DNA of 6,554 nucleotides, from NCBI GenBank assembly GCA_015484715.1, contig WFUY01000412.1:1-6554 (forward strand), given 5' to 3'. A program made the position numbers and the translations under genes. The notes under the pieces were generated by a model that saw only the letters and a list, made by a program, of their open reading frames with translations, made no database searches and was not told the DNA's origin. Numbering within the stretch: the first letter of the stretch is position 1; each line of letters starts with the position of its first letter. The stretch comes from Thermoflexales bacterium (GTDB lineage Bacteria > Chloroflexota > Anaerolineae > S140-20). Shown in pieces: positions 5,488-6,554 of the stretch.

Positions 5488-6554
<1,067 letters not shown>

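Overview
The window is G+C-rich and carries ordinary bacterial housekeeping genes: the end of an F-type ATP synthase operon, an actin-like cell-shape gene, and the redox repressor gene rex. It also has a secreted protein built from YFPETGH...GYP...QYFQR...EWHPE repeats and part of a flavoprotein disulfide reductase. That secreted repeat type, together with Rex and an ATP synthase operon in a high-GC genome, points to Chloroflexota, perhaps a thermophilic Anaerolineae-like lineage. This is inference from family resemblance; no marker here fixes the taxonomy.

Layout from left to right. Positions 1-734 (minus) hold the N-terminal part of a CoA-disulfide reductase/NADH oxidase-type flavoprotein cut by the window edge. 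Positions 735-1004 are noncoding with three small inverted repeats. Positions 1005-1979 (minus) encode a secreted two-repeat protein with an Ig-like C-terminal domain; its promoter has a perfect 13-bp palindrome over the -10 box. Positions 1980-2600 are a long intergenic stretch with four 11-bp-phased YGYTAA direct repeats (2405-2448), a sigma70-type promoter (2491-2519) and a Rex-like operator/5' stem-loop (2526-2559) in front of rex (2601-3221, plus). A strong hairpin at 3240-3272 separates rex from the convergent minus-strand operon.

That operon is read right to left: atpD (6554-5488, 5' end outside the window), a BrnT-like toxin (5461-5183), a zinc-ribbon antitoxin overlapping it by ATGA (5186-4836), atpC (4798-4352) and an mreB-type gene (4323-3319). 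Gaps are 26, -4, 37 and 28 nt, so all five genes probably share a transcript.

The most notable finding is the two-gene toxin-antitoxin-like module sitting exactly between the ATP synthase beta and epsilon genes. The antitoxin has an unusual architecture: a BrnA/CopG-type N-terminus joined to a YgiT-like zinc ribbon in place of a ribbon-helix-helix. The toxin start codon lies in a 7-bp hairpin with no Shine-Dalgarno, just past the atpD stop, which suggests its translation is tied to atpD termination. The mreB product is also unusual, with Asn replacing the conserved Asp of the phosphate-2 loop and several other active-site-region changes.
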